Source of the DNA: Bagarius yarrelli
Lineage: Eukaryota > Chordata > Actinopteri > Siluriformes > Sisoridae
NCBI GenBank assembly: GCA_005784505.1
Contig: VCAZ01000152.1
Location: forward strand, 372,001-436,000
Reading direction: 5' to 3'
Length of the DNA: 64,000 bases
Position numbers and translations under genes: made by a program. The notes below the pieces were generated by a model. It did no database searches. It was given only the letters and a program-made list of their open reading frames with translations, and had not been told where the DNA came from. Below are positions 10,085 through 21,879 of the stretch, piece after piece. How positions within the stretch are numbered: position 1 is the first letter of the stretch; the number at the start of each line of letters is the position of its first letter.

Positions 10085-10640
10085 AATAAGGTCTGTTCCG
10101 ATCATGCGTGATGCATCTACCCAAACTTCACCCCTCCTGCTCCTTTTACCCCTTCTTACACGCCTGGAACTTCTGGTACCGGCAGGCGCTGGTACTTCAA
10201 CAGCATCCTGGCCCCCACATCCTCCGAACCTGACTTGGACTCCGTCCCAGCTCCTTTCAGCAGTGCAGATTTCCCTGACTACATCCTAGCATCTCCAGTT
10301 GACTCTGATGCTCAGCCCAAGCCCTCTGCTTACAGATGGAACGAGTTATAATAAACCTGTTTCAGAGCACACTGTGTCTGTCATTTTTTTGGTGTACATA
10401 TTCTTGTGTTAATAACTTGTGTAAGTATTCATGCATTAATATTACCTAAAATATGAGTCAAATATTGTTTGATTACTAGTTCACCTATTTGATAGCACAT
10501 TAATTTTAATTTTAGATGATCAGCCTCTCTTTTCCTTATTTTAGTGCTACTCCTATTATCTTATATTATTAATAGTATAAAGTTCTAATTATATAAGGTG
10601 AAGTAATAAATTCCCTACAACGTTGTCTCTGGTTCAGAAG
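10085..10640 (+). repeat. TQT repeat, copy 1 (small-ORF repeat, unclassified)
   Basis: This copy reads MRDASTQTSP followed in another frame by a Ser/Pro-rich region with SSEPDLDSVPAPFSSADFPD. It ends at tandem stops near 10351, an ATAATAAACCTG polyadenylation-like signal, CACTGTGTCTGT and an AT-rich tail. The same order (a TQT motif, Ser/Thr/Pro-rich stretch, stop, AATAAA, CTGTGTCTGT) is found at 47270-48170 and 60150-61200. I do not recognise the protein. Confidence 0.5.
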
Positions 10641-10904
10641 TTTTGACACAAAGCTGCAACATTTGTAGCCCTGACAAGTGGCTTGATTGTTTTCAAATTG
10701 CATGCAACATTTGAAAAAAACTAGCCCATGTCTAGGATTTTACCACCATCGGTCTGTGCGTAGTGTAAAGTTTTAAGCAATAAGAAAAAACTTGCAAAAC
10801 ATCTTTGTTTTAAGTGCCATTACGAGTCAAAACTACTACTTTTAAGACTTAAAGCTACTTAGCCGGTCTATTATTTTGTCAAACTACTACTTTAATTATA
10901 CAAC

Positions 10905-11110
10905 ACATTGTGCAGGTACCAATGAAATGCATTTTTTCCACATATCCCAATCTTAAAGTTGGGGCATACAGTGCCCCTGGAGCAGGAAGGGTTAAGGGTC
11001 TTGCTCAAGGACCCACAGTGGTTGTTTTAAGGCTTGAACCGGTGGTTTGGTCTTCAAGATGTCAAAACTGGTCTTCAAAGCAACTTAGCACCTTAATCAT
11101 TTGATCCACC
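10905..11110 (-). repeat. tRNA-derived SINE (family 1), part of duplicated segment
   Basis: The reverse complement resembles the SINEs at 44706-44970 and 61205-61460: AAGGTGCTAA, GACCAG-like region, CCTTGAGCAAGACCCTTAACC and a 3' part with ATATGTG..AAAAATGCATTTCATTGG. The B-box region is degraded. It lies at the start of a segment duplicated next to itself. Confidence 0.65.
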
Positions 11111-11149
11111 ACTTACCACCATCTAGCGGGATGGGATCAAGTCTACTGT

Positions 11150-11640
11150 TCTATAATTATCATATGTTTATTTGGTCGTTTTTATTTAATTAAAGTCAAA
11201 ATCCACCCTGCAGCAAACCAAAAGTGCAAATCCAAAATTATGTCTGCTTCTGTGTGCTGTCCATCTTTTTATCGCATTCACCATGGTGCAGTCCAACCTA
11301 AATATAAAAAAGAAAAAGGACTATTTTACTGGCAATGAAAAATAATTTGCAAATAAATAGGCAATTGGTTTTTGATTTCCCTACATGTTCCACATCAGGT
11401 CAAAACACCTTTTACACAGGATTGTCAAACCGTCGTCTGTAAGGCGTGAGCTACTTATGTTTCTTGAAATGTGAGGTATATTAAAGCTATTGGCAGTTAC
11501 AACACATGATGTGCAACAGGTGGTAAGGGTTTTTTTTTTGCTGGAAATGTACAGTGGTCCGTAGCTGTAATTGCTGCATGAACCTGAGAGTATCATTTTT
11601 GTTTATCGCAACATCACATAAGCAATATTTTTTTTCTAAT
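11150..11640. repeat. Tandem-duplicated segment, unit 1
   Basis: This matches 11910-12580 in the same orientation. Shared blocks include AAAAGTGCAAATCCAAAATTA, AGGACTATTTTACTG, CACAGGATTGT and CCGTCGTCTGTAAGGCG, and ACATCACATAAG.CAATATTTTTTTTCTAATATAGT. Each unit follows a SINE of the same family. I see no gene in it. Confidence 0.75.
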
Positions 11641-11649
11641 ATAGTTCAG

Positions 11650-11855
11650 TGAAAGTTGGAGTCAAACAGTGGCAGGGGCTGGAAGGGTTATTGCAGAACC
11701 TGGTTCAGCAGCAACTAGGGATTAAAGTCTTAAGTCAAGGTTGAGTGGTTTGGCTTGAACCCGGTGGTGGGGCTTGAACCCAAGGTGTCTTGGTCTTCAG
11801 ATCAGCAAACCCCTGAGCACCTTAATCATTTGAGCCACCACTGTTTCCCCTACAA
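11650..11855 (-). repeat. tRNA-derived SINE (family 1), second copy in the duplication
   Basis: The reverse complement gives the same SINE family: GTGGTGGCTCAAATGATTAAGG, GCTGATCTGAAGACCA, then CCTTGGGTTCAAGCCCC (B box). Its 3' half is disturbed by a partial internal repeat of the GGCTTGAACCC block (11749-11779). It sits between the two tandem units. Confidence 0.65.
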
Positions 11856-11869
11856 CGGAAAAAACGCTA

Positions 11870-12580
11870 TGAAGTGCACTTACTGCAAATTTAGTTGAAT
11901 GTGTTTTCACTGCGTCTTCATTTTGTAAAGCTCATTAATCACCAACTGTTTAAACCAAAATGTTGAGGTCCAATTAATCGTTCTTTTTAAATAATGAAAG
12001 TCAAAATCCGTACCTACAGCATTAACCAAAAGTGCAAATCCAAAATTAGTCATGACATTCCATGAAATCTTGTACAATCGCTTTTTAGCTATTAATGCTG
12101 CAGTCAACCTTAAATGATAAAAAAGGACTATTTTACTGAACAATGGAATGAATTTTCAGGCATTTGAAATTGAACAATAGAATTAGACATATTTAGGTGG
12201 TTTACCATGTGGTTCAATGGGACCCTACATGTAAAGACCAAGTATCAGGTCTCCATTTCGGATCACTTTAAGGATTTCATTTAACACAGGATTGTAAACC
12301 GTCGTCTGTAAGGCGCCTGAGCTATTATGTTCCTGTGAAATGTAGGGGAGATTCTGCACATGAACCAGCTAGTTGGCAGGTTAAGGGACACACATGGAAA
12401 ATGGCCAGGTGGCGGGGTTAAGGTTTTTGCTGGTCAGAAGTATTAGAGTGGTCCGGAAATAAATTTGCTGCAATGAAATAATCTGTTTTTGAACCTGAGT
12501 ACAGGCTCTCTTTTGTTAGCTGTAACATCACATAAGGCAATATTTTTTTTCTAATATAGTCATCATGGATTGAAAAGAAT
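11870..12580. repeat. Tandem-duplicated segment, unit 2
   Basis: Second copy of unit 1, about 190 bases longer because of extra sequence near 12145-12280 and 12350-12420. It ends at the shared CTAATATAGT near 12560. No coding potential is seen. Confidence 0.75.
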
Positions 12581-13585
12581 TGCAAACTCAGAAACTTATA
12601 TGGTATATGAAAATCGAAATCGAGATGGCAGGGGTTTTGAACAACAAATAACAACAACAGATTTTATTTAATGAAAACAGATTTTACCTAGTTATCAAGT
12701 GTTCAATTCAGAATGATTTAAAAAACAAAACTTAAAATTAAATAAAAGTAATACTTTATTTAATTCTCAATTAAATTGAAACAAAATAATAAGAAATGAA
12801 AGCATTCCCAAATGTTCCCAAATGTTTAAAATTCAGACAAGTATACTTTTTTTCTCCTGTCTCACCCTCTGTGCAAATGCACTCAAATGCAAGCTCTCTC
12901 ACCAAAAACTACCAAGGTCTAACAAAATGCAGGGGAAAATTCACCCCCAGACACACAGAATAAGGGTGACTGACAAAAAATTACCCACTTCCAAACCCAA
13001 TAAACAGTTTAGTCTGTACATAGGAAGGACAATGGCGGAATAATGATAGACAGAAGAGACATATGCACACAATAAACCCCTGCTACACAGCCTAGACTTG
13101 GTGCGAATGCGAATTTGAGTTTTGCCGCTTAGCCGGGTAAGCTGGTTGGGTTTTTTTTAACCAGAGTTTACCGAAACTGCCACCACACAACAAATTAGTA
13201 ATGGACATGGAATTTGTGGCAAAACTTTTGCACAGTGGTTTATATGTTGGTTAATTACAGCATATAATTTATTAAAATAAAAGTTTGTTAATATTAATTC
13301 AGTAAAGTACAAGTTGATTTTAAAATGCATTTTGAGCATTTGCATTTGTGATTTATAGTTGAATTAAAGAATTGTGTTTATTTTATCATTGATAATTTTA
13401 AGTCTAAAATCTTGTTTTGTCTTGTTATCATACACGCCTTGGTTTTCGTCTTGATGCTGGGGATAAGTTTCTTGTAACACCCCTACAAATTAGTATAAAT
13501 TAATCAAAACAAAAAATTAAGCACACTTAAGACACAGTGGTACTGAGAAACACGTGAAAAAAACTCTATTGTAAAACTGATGTCA
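12581..13585. other. AT-rich stretch without recognised feature
   Basis: About 1 kb of AT-rich sequence. The short open stretches on either strand show no recognisable protein family, no repeated relatives in the window and no RNA gene features. Confidence 0.4.
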
Positions 13586-13589
13586 TCCT

Positions 13590-14770
13590 CAGTGTCCTCC
13601 ACATGTCCAAACCACCATCTGGCTTCCCTGACTTTTTCCCTAAAACATCTAACATAAGCCCTCCACCTAATGAACTAATTCCTAAACCTGTCCAACTTCG
13701 TCATTCCAAAGAAAAGCTCAACATCTATAGCTCTGCCACCTGTCTCCTCCTCAGCGCCACTGTCTCTAAACTATACATCATAGCAGGTCTCACCACTGCC
13801 ATGTAAACTTTCCCCTTAATTCTAGCTGATATTCTTCTGTCACACATTACTCCTGAAACGTTTCTCCAACTATTCGTACATGCCTGTACTCGCTTCTTTA
13901 CCTTTTTTAGACACTCTAATTTCTCTGGACTGTCGACCCCAAATACTTAAACTCCTGTACCTTCTTTACCTTTTCACCCTGTAATCTCACTGTTCCACTT
14001 CCCTCCTTTTTTATTCAAACACATGTACTCTGTCTTGCTACAACTGATTTTAATTCCTCTTCTCTCTAGAGCAAACCTTCACCTCTCCAGGTTTTCCTCC
14101 ACCTCCTCTCACTACAGATCACAATGTCATCTGCAAACATCATTGTCCAAGGAAATTACTGCCTGACCTCTTCTGTCAACCGATCCATCACCACAGCAAA
14201 CAAGCAGGGGCTTAGAGCTTATCCCTGATGCAGTCCCACCTCCACTTTGCACTACTCAGTCTGACCTACTGAACACCTGACTACTGTCCTGCTTCCCTCA
14301 TACATATCCTTCACCACCCTGAAATACTTCTCTACTTTTCTTGTGATAAGCCTAGAAAAACATATTGCAACTCGCTACAACCATCTCTGTACTTCTCCAA
14401 CAGCATCCTCAGAGCAAAGCATCTATAGTGCTCTTTCTGGGCATAAAGCCATACTGCTGCTCAGAAATATTTACTACCCTCCTTAACCTAGCTTCCACTA
14501 CTCTTTTCCATACCTTCATTGTATGATTCATCAATTTTATGCCTCAGTGGTCGTTGCAACTCCCTTGTTCTTAAAGATAGGCACCAGTACACTCTGATGC
14601 CTCTTCAAGACATTTTCACACCTCCACCTATATCTCATCAGTACCAACCACCTTTCCTTCTTTCATTCTCTTCATTCTTTTCAAAGCCAAACTAACTTCA
14701 TATGTACTAAACTTTTGAACATTATCCTCTTTCATCAACACTTCAAAATACTCCTTACATCTTCTCCTTA
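13590..14770 (-). mobile_element. RTE-clade LINE, RT to C-terminus, cut by L2 LINE
   Basis: On the minus strand: FVRRRCKEYFEVLMKED and VSLALKRMKRMKEGKVVG (14790-14640), RT blocks through 14500-14150 ending in an FADD-like region near 14130, then KVKKVQEFKYLGSTV (about 13970) and VVRPAMMYSLETVALRRRQV (about 13800). It then reaches the C-terminal WFGHV-like region by 13600. All are frameshifted. The upstream part is missing because the L2-like LINE starts at about 14775. Confidence 0.8.
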
Positions 14771-14774
14771 CAAA

Positions 14775-17285
14775 ATTAACTAGGAATAAGACGACCTCAG
14801 AAACCTGCACCATAACTGCGTGCAGCAGTGAGGATTTCATGAACTTTTTTGATAATAAAATTGCAAACATTAGGCAGAAAATTCACGCTCTAAAACCGGA
14901 CCTTTTGAATGATTCTGATGAACAATTAACCACATCAGATCAGAACTTTCAGAAATTTCACTCCTCTGGAAGAGAAAAACCTAATCGCACTCATCTTTTC
15001 CACAAAACCGTCAACTTGTGTGTTAGATCCTATACCAACACACTTTCTTAAGCAAATTGTACCGGCAGTATCAGAACCCCTGTTGAAAATAGTTAACTCT
15101 TCTCTCAGCAGTGGGTATGTTCCCAAATCTTTTAAACTAGCAGTTATTAAACCTTTAATTAAGAAACCTGACCTTGACCTAAATGAGCTGTCAAACTACA
15201 GGTCGATATCTAACCTTCCGTTTATCTCTAAAATCCTAGACAAAGTAGTAGCGCAACAACTATGTTCATATTTACAAAGAAATAACATACACGAACTTTA
15301 TCAATCAGGATTCAGGCCTCACCACAGCACAGAGACAGCACTGGTCAAAGTAGCTAATGACCTCTTACTGGCATCCGATCAAGGCTGTGTCTCGTTGCTT
15401 ATATTACTTGACCTTAGTGCGGCTTTCGACACCATAGATCACGATATTCTTCTTCACAGATTAGAAAAATTAGTAGGAATTAAAGGAACAGCTCTTGCGT
15501 GGCTCAGGTCCTATTTAACCGATCGTTACCAGTTTGTAGATTTAAATGGTGATTATTTTGCGTGCTCCCTTGTAAAGTATGGTGTTCCACAGGGCTCGGT
15601 TTTAGGCCCACTTCTTTTCTCTCTTTACATGCTGCCTCTTTGAAACATAATTCGTAAGCATGATATCAGTTTCCACTGTTACGCTGATGACACACAGTTA
15701 TACGTCACATCAAGGCCTGATGCGAAAGGCCAGTTTAATAATATTGAGCAATGTGTGAAGGAAGTAAGAGATTGGATGTTATGCAATTTCCTCTTGCTTA
15801 ACGCTGACAAGACGGAGGTTCTGGTTCTAGGACCACAGGTAGCTAAAAGTAAGCTTCCTGATCACACCTTAACCCTAGACAGTCTTTCTGTTTCACCAAG
15901 TGCAACAGTAAAAGATCTGGGTGTGATTTTAGACTCCAATCTCTCATTTGAAGCCCATGTCGACAATATTAGCAGGATAGCGTTCTAACATCTCAGAAAT
16001 ATCGCTAAAATAAGAAATATCTTGTCGCTTACTGATGCTGAAAAAATTAGTTCATGCGTTTATCACATCCAGGCTGGATTACTGTAACGCTTTACTGTCT
16101 GGATGTTCAACTAGGTGCATTAATAAACTTCAGTTAGTCCAGAACGCAGCAGCGAGAGTCCTCACTAAAACATAAAGATACGAGCACATCACACCAGTCC
16201 TATCCACACTGCATTGGCTCCCAGTGAGACACTGCATCGATTTTAAAATACTACTTTTAACTTATAAAGCTCTAAATGGTCTTGCACCGCAGTACTTGAG
16301 CGAACTTCTAGTGTCTTACGTTCCGCCACGCCTACTTCGATCAAAGGATGCAGGCTGCCTGTCAGTACCGCGCATTATAAAAACTACAGCAGGGGGCAGA
16401 GCCTTTTCTTACAGAGCCCCAATGCTATGGAATAGCCTCCCTATGTATGTTCGGGAATCAGACACAGTCTCAGTGTTTAAGTCCAGGTTAAAAACATACT
16501 TATTTAAACAAGCATTTTGTATTGATTCCCCTTAGATAAAGGAGCAGATCTGGGGGACTCATGGGTGTTGAGTATTATGGTGATCTGGTATGTTTAGATG
16601 CTGTCTTCCCCTCTCTTATTGATCACGGTGTTGATGATGAGAGCGGCTGGTTGCTTAACATATCAGGGAGCCCTCATGTCTGTGTTTCCCTCTGGTTCTC
16701 CTTTTAGTTATGCTGACCTAGTTAGTCTTGCCGGAGTCCATCCTTGCACTCTACATTATTCATTTAATCACTCCAAACCGTGTGATTACATTGTCACTTA
16801 ACTGCTTTCTTCTTTTTGACTTCCTTTCCCTCTCTCTCTTTCTCTGTCTCTCTCTCTCTCTCACTGTTGAGTTACATACGCCACAACGGAGCTGCCGGTG
16901 ATCCAGACCCCACCTCTGACCTTGTCCTGTGGGACCCTTCCCTGTGACCTGCCCAGCGGATGATGCATCACCAAGGCGATCTAGGACGACCCACTTCGCC
17001 ATAAAGACGTTCCTAAGGAACTAATGCTCTCTAAGGACTAATGATTATAGTTGTTCACACACACACAATGTAACCTCATGATCCCTGCTACCTGTTTTCA
17101 CCCAAATGAGGATGGATTCCCTGTTGAGTCTGGTTCCTCTCAAGGTTTCTTCCTATCTCATCACAGGGAGTTTTTCCTTGCCACCGTCGCCCCGGCTTGC
17201 TCATCAGGGACAAACTGATTTCTGTTTCATTCTGTCTCATAATTTCTTCAATTGTAAAGGTGCTTTGTGACAATCATCAGGGCTT
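14775..17285 (+). mobile_element. L2-like LINE copy A, 5'-truncated
   Basis: It starts abruptly at ACAAAATTAACTAGGAATAA, which matches the middle of copy B at 19420. It continues through RT and a 750-bp 3' UTR containing a (TC)n tract (16831-16863), ending near TGCTTTGTGACAATCAT. Copies A, B and C are very similar and so fairly recent relative to their surroundings. Its 3' UTR is the longest of the three. Confidence 0.85.
15020..16535 (+). pseudogene. L2-like LINE ORF2 RT and C-terminus (copy A)
   Basis: RT motifs are clear: NYRSISNLPFISKILDKVV, motif A LLDLSAAFDTIDHDIL, motif B YGVPQGSVLGPLLFSLYMLP and CYADDTQLYV. These are followed by C-terminal KTEVLVLGPQ, LNGLAPQYLSELL and LWNSLPMYVRESDTVSVFKS. 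A TGA interrupts just after MLPL (15641), and stops or shifts occur near 15986, 16045 and 16175. Copy B reads through most of these, so copy A decayed independently. Inactive. Confidence 0.9.
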
Positions 17286-17289
17286 GTGA

Positions 17290-18300
17290 CCCCTGTGGCT
17301 AGGTTAATCTTAAAAATACATAAGTAATTAAAAAACAAGGTTAACATGAGTGCTGAATTAAAAAAAATAAAAAAAAATAAAATAGGTTATTTTAGAGTGA
17401 ACTACAAATTATTAAAGGATTAAACTAAATATGTGATCTTAAAAGAGTCGAGTCAGTAAAATTAAAATTATGCATTATGGCTAGATAAATGTTTAAAGTA
17501 TGAAGATTCAAAATATCCACAGCGAAAGGATCGTGGGTTGCAGACAAGCTAAGTGTAAAAAAAGGTAAGAGAAATGCTTTTAAATTGACAACCATTACAA
17601 TCACATCACAAAACAACCCACATCACAATGTATGGTTGCCTCACAATGTAACTCACATCACAATGCATAATAAATTGGAGATTTTTGCTCTTCTTTTCTT
17701 TTTCTTTTTAGAATTATATTTTTATAGATTATTCTTTGTTATTGACAACATTTGAGGACATAGTGGAAATTGGCTCAGTTTGTGCCACTACAAATGTGTC
17801 CCGACAAAGTTGGGCTTTGAGTTCTGACATATGATATTGGCATGCCATCCAGGAGGTGTAACGCCATAAACCTGAGCAAAGACCTCTCACCTGTTGGGTC
17901 ACAGAAGCCAGCACAACTACAAATAAGGTAATCAGACATCTGTTAAGCTCAAAGTCTGTGTATAGTTTATTTGTGGCCTGAAGAAGGGAAAGGTGGCCCG
18001 AGGGAATGTGACGGCTTGGTGAGAAGAGTTAAAAATCTTTGTAGTGTGTAGGTAATTGTGTGAATAAGGGGCCCCCGATTGGATTGTCATCATCTTTAGA
18101 AGGCGGGTGGGACCCAAGAAATTGTATTGGCGCGTCAGTGCTATTAGAGCAGGTTAGGACCCAATTGTGAGGAGAATATTGAGCAAATAGAGAAACAACG
18201 CATCAAAACAGTAGATGCAGAGTGGCAAACTGCATTGGAATATGGGATGGGACCTAGAAATATTGGTTAGGATGTAGGGATTGCCCTCCCCTGCACTAAC
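17290..18300 (+). repeat. Repeat Y, copy 1 (upstream of L2 copy B)
   Basis: This matches 39505-39955 in the same orientation: ACATGAGTGCTGAATT/ACATGAGTGTTGATTT, GTAAGTAATTGTGTG-like, CTATTAGAGCAGGTT, CAGTAGATGCAGAGTGGCA and ATTGGTTAGGATGTA. Copy 1 is longer because of about 300 extra bases after 17640. Both copies lie just upstream of L2-like LINEs of different subfamilies. It has no coding potential and is either a LINE 5' UTR/promoter or an LTR. Confidence 0.55.
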
Positions 18301-18494
18301 CCCTACTAACACATAAGTGAAGCAAGCAGAGTAAGACAGGGGTGCATCATGGTGAAAGAGCAGCCTGAGTTACTTCAGTGAACATTATAGTAATAACACA
18401 CAAGGAATCTAAAAAATGATTTTGCTTTAGTAATTTAATTAATATAGATATTCGTAACTCAGAGAATACTGAACACACAGCCTGCACCTCTGAT

Positions 18495-19080
18495 CTGAAG
18501 CTAGGATTGTTAAACATTAGATCCCTTACTTCTAAAGCACTTATGGTTAATTAAATAATCTCAGATCTGGATTTTGACATTTTATGTTTAACAGAAACCT
18601 GGACTAAACCGAATGAGTATGTAGCATTAAATGAAGCTAGCCCTCCAGCTTTCAGCTACATACATCAGCCTCGCCCTAATGGTAGAGGTGGAGGCGTCGC
18701 AGTTATCTTTAATAATAATCTAACTATCGTACAGAAACATGGACGAAATTTTAATTCATTCGAAGCTCTCTACAGTAACCTTACATCTGCAGAGAAAAAA
18801 AATAAGCAGAGTCAGTCGATCTCTCTAGTTCTTATTTACAGACCCCCAGGTCCGTACTCTGAATTTCTTAGTGAATTTGCAGATTTTCTATCCAACCTGG
18901 TTGTCTCCGTCGATAAAGCATTAATTGCTGGAGACTTTAATATTCATTTTGAAAACTCAGACGACCCGCTGAAAACAGCATTTATGTCTTTACTCGACTC
19001 AGTGGGAGTAAATCAGTGTGTAATAGGACCCACTCTTAAAGCAGGCCACACATTAGGTTTAATATTATCTTTCGGAATAA
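18495..19080 (+). pseudogene. L2-like LINE endonuclease domain (copy B)
   Basis: One frame reads LGLLNIRSLTSKA, then after a stop DFDILCLTETWTKPNEY, PRPNGRGGGVAVIF, SLVLIYRPPGPYSEFL and ALIAGDFNIHFENSDD. These are the metal- and DNA-binding blocks of exonuclease-endonuclease-phosphatase LINE endonucleases (the E of TETW and the GDFNIH block are present). The domain loses frame near 19075. In the family it nicks target DNA for target-primed reverse transcription. Confidence 0.85.
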
Positions 19081-19487
19081 GTATAAGTAATATAGTAACA
19101 ATATAGTAACTCTTCAGTGCGAAATTATTTCTGATCACCATCTTATATCGTTTAAAATGCGTCACACCAATAGCGCACATGTAGCACCGCGCTACCGCTT
19201 TAAACGTACACTTACATCAACTTCTGCTCAGAGCTTTATTTATTATCTTCCAGAATTGTCTTCTGTCATTGGATCGCCGTCTGATCCAACAGAACTCGAG
19301 CAGGCGACTGAATATATAGATGCCGCATTCCGCTCTACATTAGATAACGTGGCTCCAGTTAAAAGAAAAATAATTAAAGATAAATAAAAATAATCCTAGT
19401 TTTCTATTTGACACCATCGCAAAATTAACTAGGAATAATACGTCCTCAGAAACCTGCACCATAACTGCGTGCAGCAGTGAGGATTTC

Positions 19488-21173
19488 ATGAACTTCTTTG
19501 ATAATAAAATTGCAAACATTAGGCAGAAAATTCATGCTCTAAAACCAGACCTTTCAAATGATTCTGATGAACAATTAACCGCATCAGATCAGAACTTCGA
19601 AAATTTCACTCCTCTGGAAGAGAAAAACCTAATCGCACTCATCTCTTCCACAAAACCGTCAACTTGTGTGTTAGATCCTATACCAACACACTTTCTTAAG
19701 CAAATTGTTCTGGCAGTATCAGAACCCCTGTTGAAAATAGTTAACTCTTCTCTCAGCAGGGTATGTTTGGGTATGTTCCCAAATCTTTTAAACTAGCAGT
19801 TATTAAACCTTTAATTAAGAAACCTGACCTTGACCTAAATGAGCTGTCAAACTACAGGCCGATATCTAACCTACCGTTTATCTCTAAAATCCTAGAGAAG
19901 GTAGTAGCGCAACAACCATGTTCGTATTTACAAAGAAATAACATACATGAACTTTATCAATCAGGATTCAGGCCTCACCACAGCACAGAGACAGCACTGG
20001 TCAAAGTAGCTAATGACCTTTTACTGGCACCCGATCAAGGCTGTGTCTCGTTGCTTATATTACTTGACCTTAGTGCAGCTTTCGACACCATAGATCACGA
20101 TATTCTTCTTCACAGATTAGAAAAATTTGTAGGAATTAAAGGAACAGCTCTTGTGTGGCTCAGGTCCTATTTAACCGATCGCTACCAGTTTGTAGATTTA
20201 AATGGTGATTATTCTGCGTGCTCCCTTGTAAAGTATGGTGTTCCACAGGGCTCGGTTTTAGGCCCACTTCTTTTCTCTCTTTACATGCTGCCTCTGGGAA
20301 ACATAATTCGTAAGCATGATATCAGTTTCCACTGTTACGCTGATGACACACAGTTATACGTCTCATCAAGGCCTGACGCGAAAGGCCAGTTTAATAAAAT
20401 TGAGCAATGTGTGAAGGAAGTAAGAGATTGGATGTTATGCAATTTCCTCTTGCTTAACGCTAACAAGACGGAGGTTCTGGTTCTAGGACCACAGCTAGCT
20501 AAAGGTAAGCTTCCTGATCACACCTTTACACTAGACAGTCTTTCTATTTCACCAAGTGCAACAGTAAAAGATTTGGGTGTGATTTTTTTCCAATCTCTCA
20601 TTTGAAGCCCATGTCCACAATATTACCAGGATAGCATTCTATCATCTTAGAAATATCGCTAAAATAAGAAATATCTTGTCGCTTACTGATGCTGAAAAAT
20701 TAGTTCATGCGTTTATCACATCCAGGCTGGATTACTGTATTGCTTTACTGTCTGGATGTTCAACTAGGTGCATTAATAAACTTCAGTTAGTCCAGAACGC
20801 AGCAGCGAGAGTCCTCAGTAAAACTAAAAGATACGAGCAAATCACGCCAGTCCTATCCACACTGCATTGGCTCCCAGTAAGACACCGCATCAATTTTAAA
20901 ATACTACTGTTAACTTATAAAGCTCTAAATGGTCTCGCACCGCAGTACTTAAGCGAACTTCTAGTGTCTTACGTTCCGCCACGCCTACTTCGATCAAAGG
21001 ATGCAGGCTGCCTGTCAGTAATGCGCATTATAAAAACTACAGCAGGGAGCAGAGTCTTTTCTTACAGAGCCCCAATGCTATGGAATAACCTCCCTATGTA
21101 TGTTCGGGAATCAGACACAGTCTCAGTGTTTAAGTCCAGGTTAAAAATGTACTTATTTAATCAAGCTTTTTGA
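19488..21173 (+). pseudogene. L2-like LINE ORF2 RT and C-terminus (copy B)
   Basis: Starts MNFFDNKIANIRQKIHALKP in the linker. After a small duplication and shift (19758-19790), 280 residues are open with NYRPISNLPFISKILEKVV, LLDLSAAFDTIDHDIL, YGVPQGSVLGPLLFSLYMLP and CYADDTQLYVSSRP (catalytic YADD, about 20340). A shift near 20585 leads to the C-terminal part LQLVQNAAARVLSKTKRYE and LNGLAPQYLSELLVSY, ending FNQAF* at 21173. Close to intact apart from two or three frame changes. Confidence 0.9.
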
Positions 21174-21411
21174 TAAAGGAACAGATCTGGGGGACTCATG
21201 GGTGTTGAGTATTATGGTGATCTCAAGGTTTCTTCCTATCTCATCTCAGGGAGTTTTTCCTTGCCACCGTCTCCCCGGCTTGCTCATCAGGGACAAACTG
21301 ATTTCTGTTTCATTCTGTCTCATAATTTCTTCAATTGTAAAGCTGCTTTGTGACAATCACTATTGTAAAAAGCGCTATACAAATAAAACTGAACTGAATT
21401 GAATTGAATTA

Positions 21412-21620
21412 TTTACACATCCCCAGGACCGTTCTCCGAATCAATTAAAATTAAAATCGATCACGGTGTTGATGATGAGAGTGGCTGGTTGCTTAACATA
21501 TCAGGGAGCCCTCATGTCTGCGTTTCCTTCTGGTTCTTCTTTTAGTTATGCTGACCATGTGATTACATTGTCACTTAACGGTTTTCCTTCTTTTTTGTCT
21601 TGCTTTCCCTCATATTTGCA
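21412..21620 (+). repeat. Displaced L2-like 3' UTR fragment
   Basis: ATCACGGTGTTGATGATGAGAG, TTGCTTAACATATCAGGGAG and GTGATTACATTGTCACTTAA match 16622-16800 of copy A. This is exactly part of the 3' UTR that copy B lacks. Here it lies downstream of copy B's tail. About 50 bases at 21412-21460 resemble LINE endonuclease-region sequence. Confidence 0.65.
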
Positions 21621-21879
21621 GTTGAAGTTGGAATTTTACTGTGCTTGGAGGTTTTTCTTTTTACTTGTGCAATTTATTGTTAAAAAAGATTGCCTTGGTT
21701 GGATCCTCTGAATTCTATCTGTCTGCGATAAATTGGAGATTTTTTCTCTAAGACCAGAAAGGGGAGAAGAGATAGAAAATTGCAGAGACCAGACGGAAAA
21801 CCGAAAAGAACTGAAACAAGAAAGTGAGAAAGAAGAAGAGTTTGCAGCAGAGAAAGCCTGCTTTTTAAAGATTAAAAAT

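Larger units (their letters stand above)
18430..21411 (+). mobile_element. L2-like LINE copy B with endonuclease and RT
   Basis: The most complete of the young L2-like copies: endonuclease (18495-19080), linker, RT (19763-20605) and C-terminal region (20676-21173), ending in CTATACAAATAAAACTGAACTGAATTGAATT. ORF1 is not visible between repeat Y and the endonuclease. Its 3' UTR lacks about 530 bases present in copy A (about 16595-17130). Confidence 0.85.
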
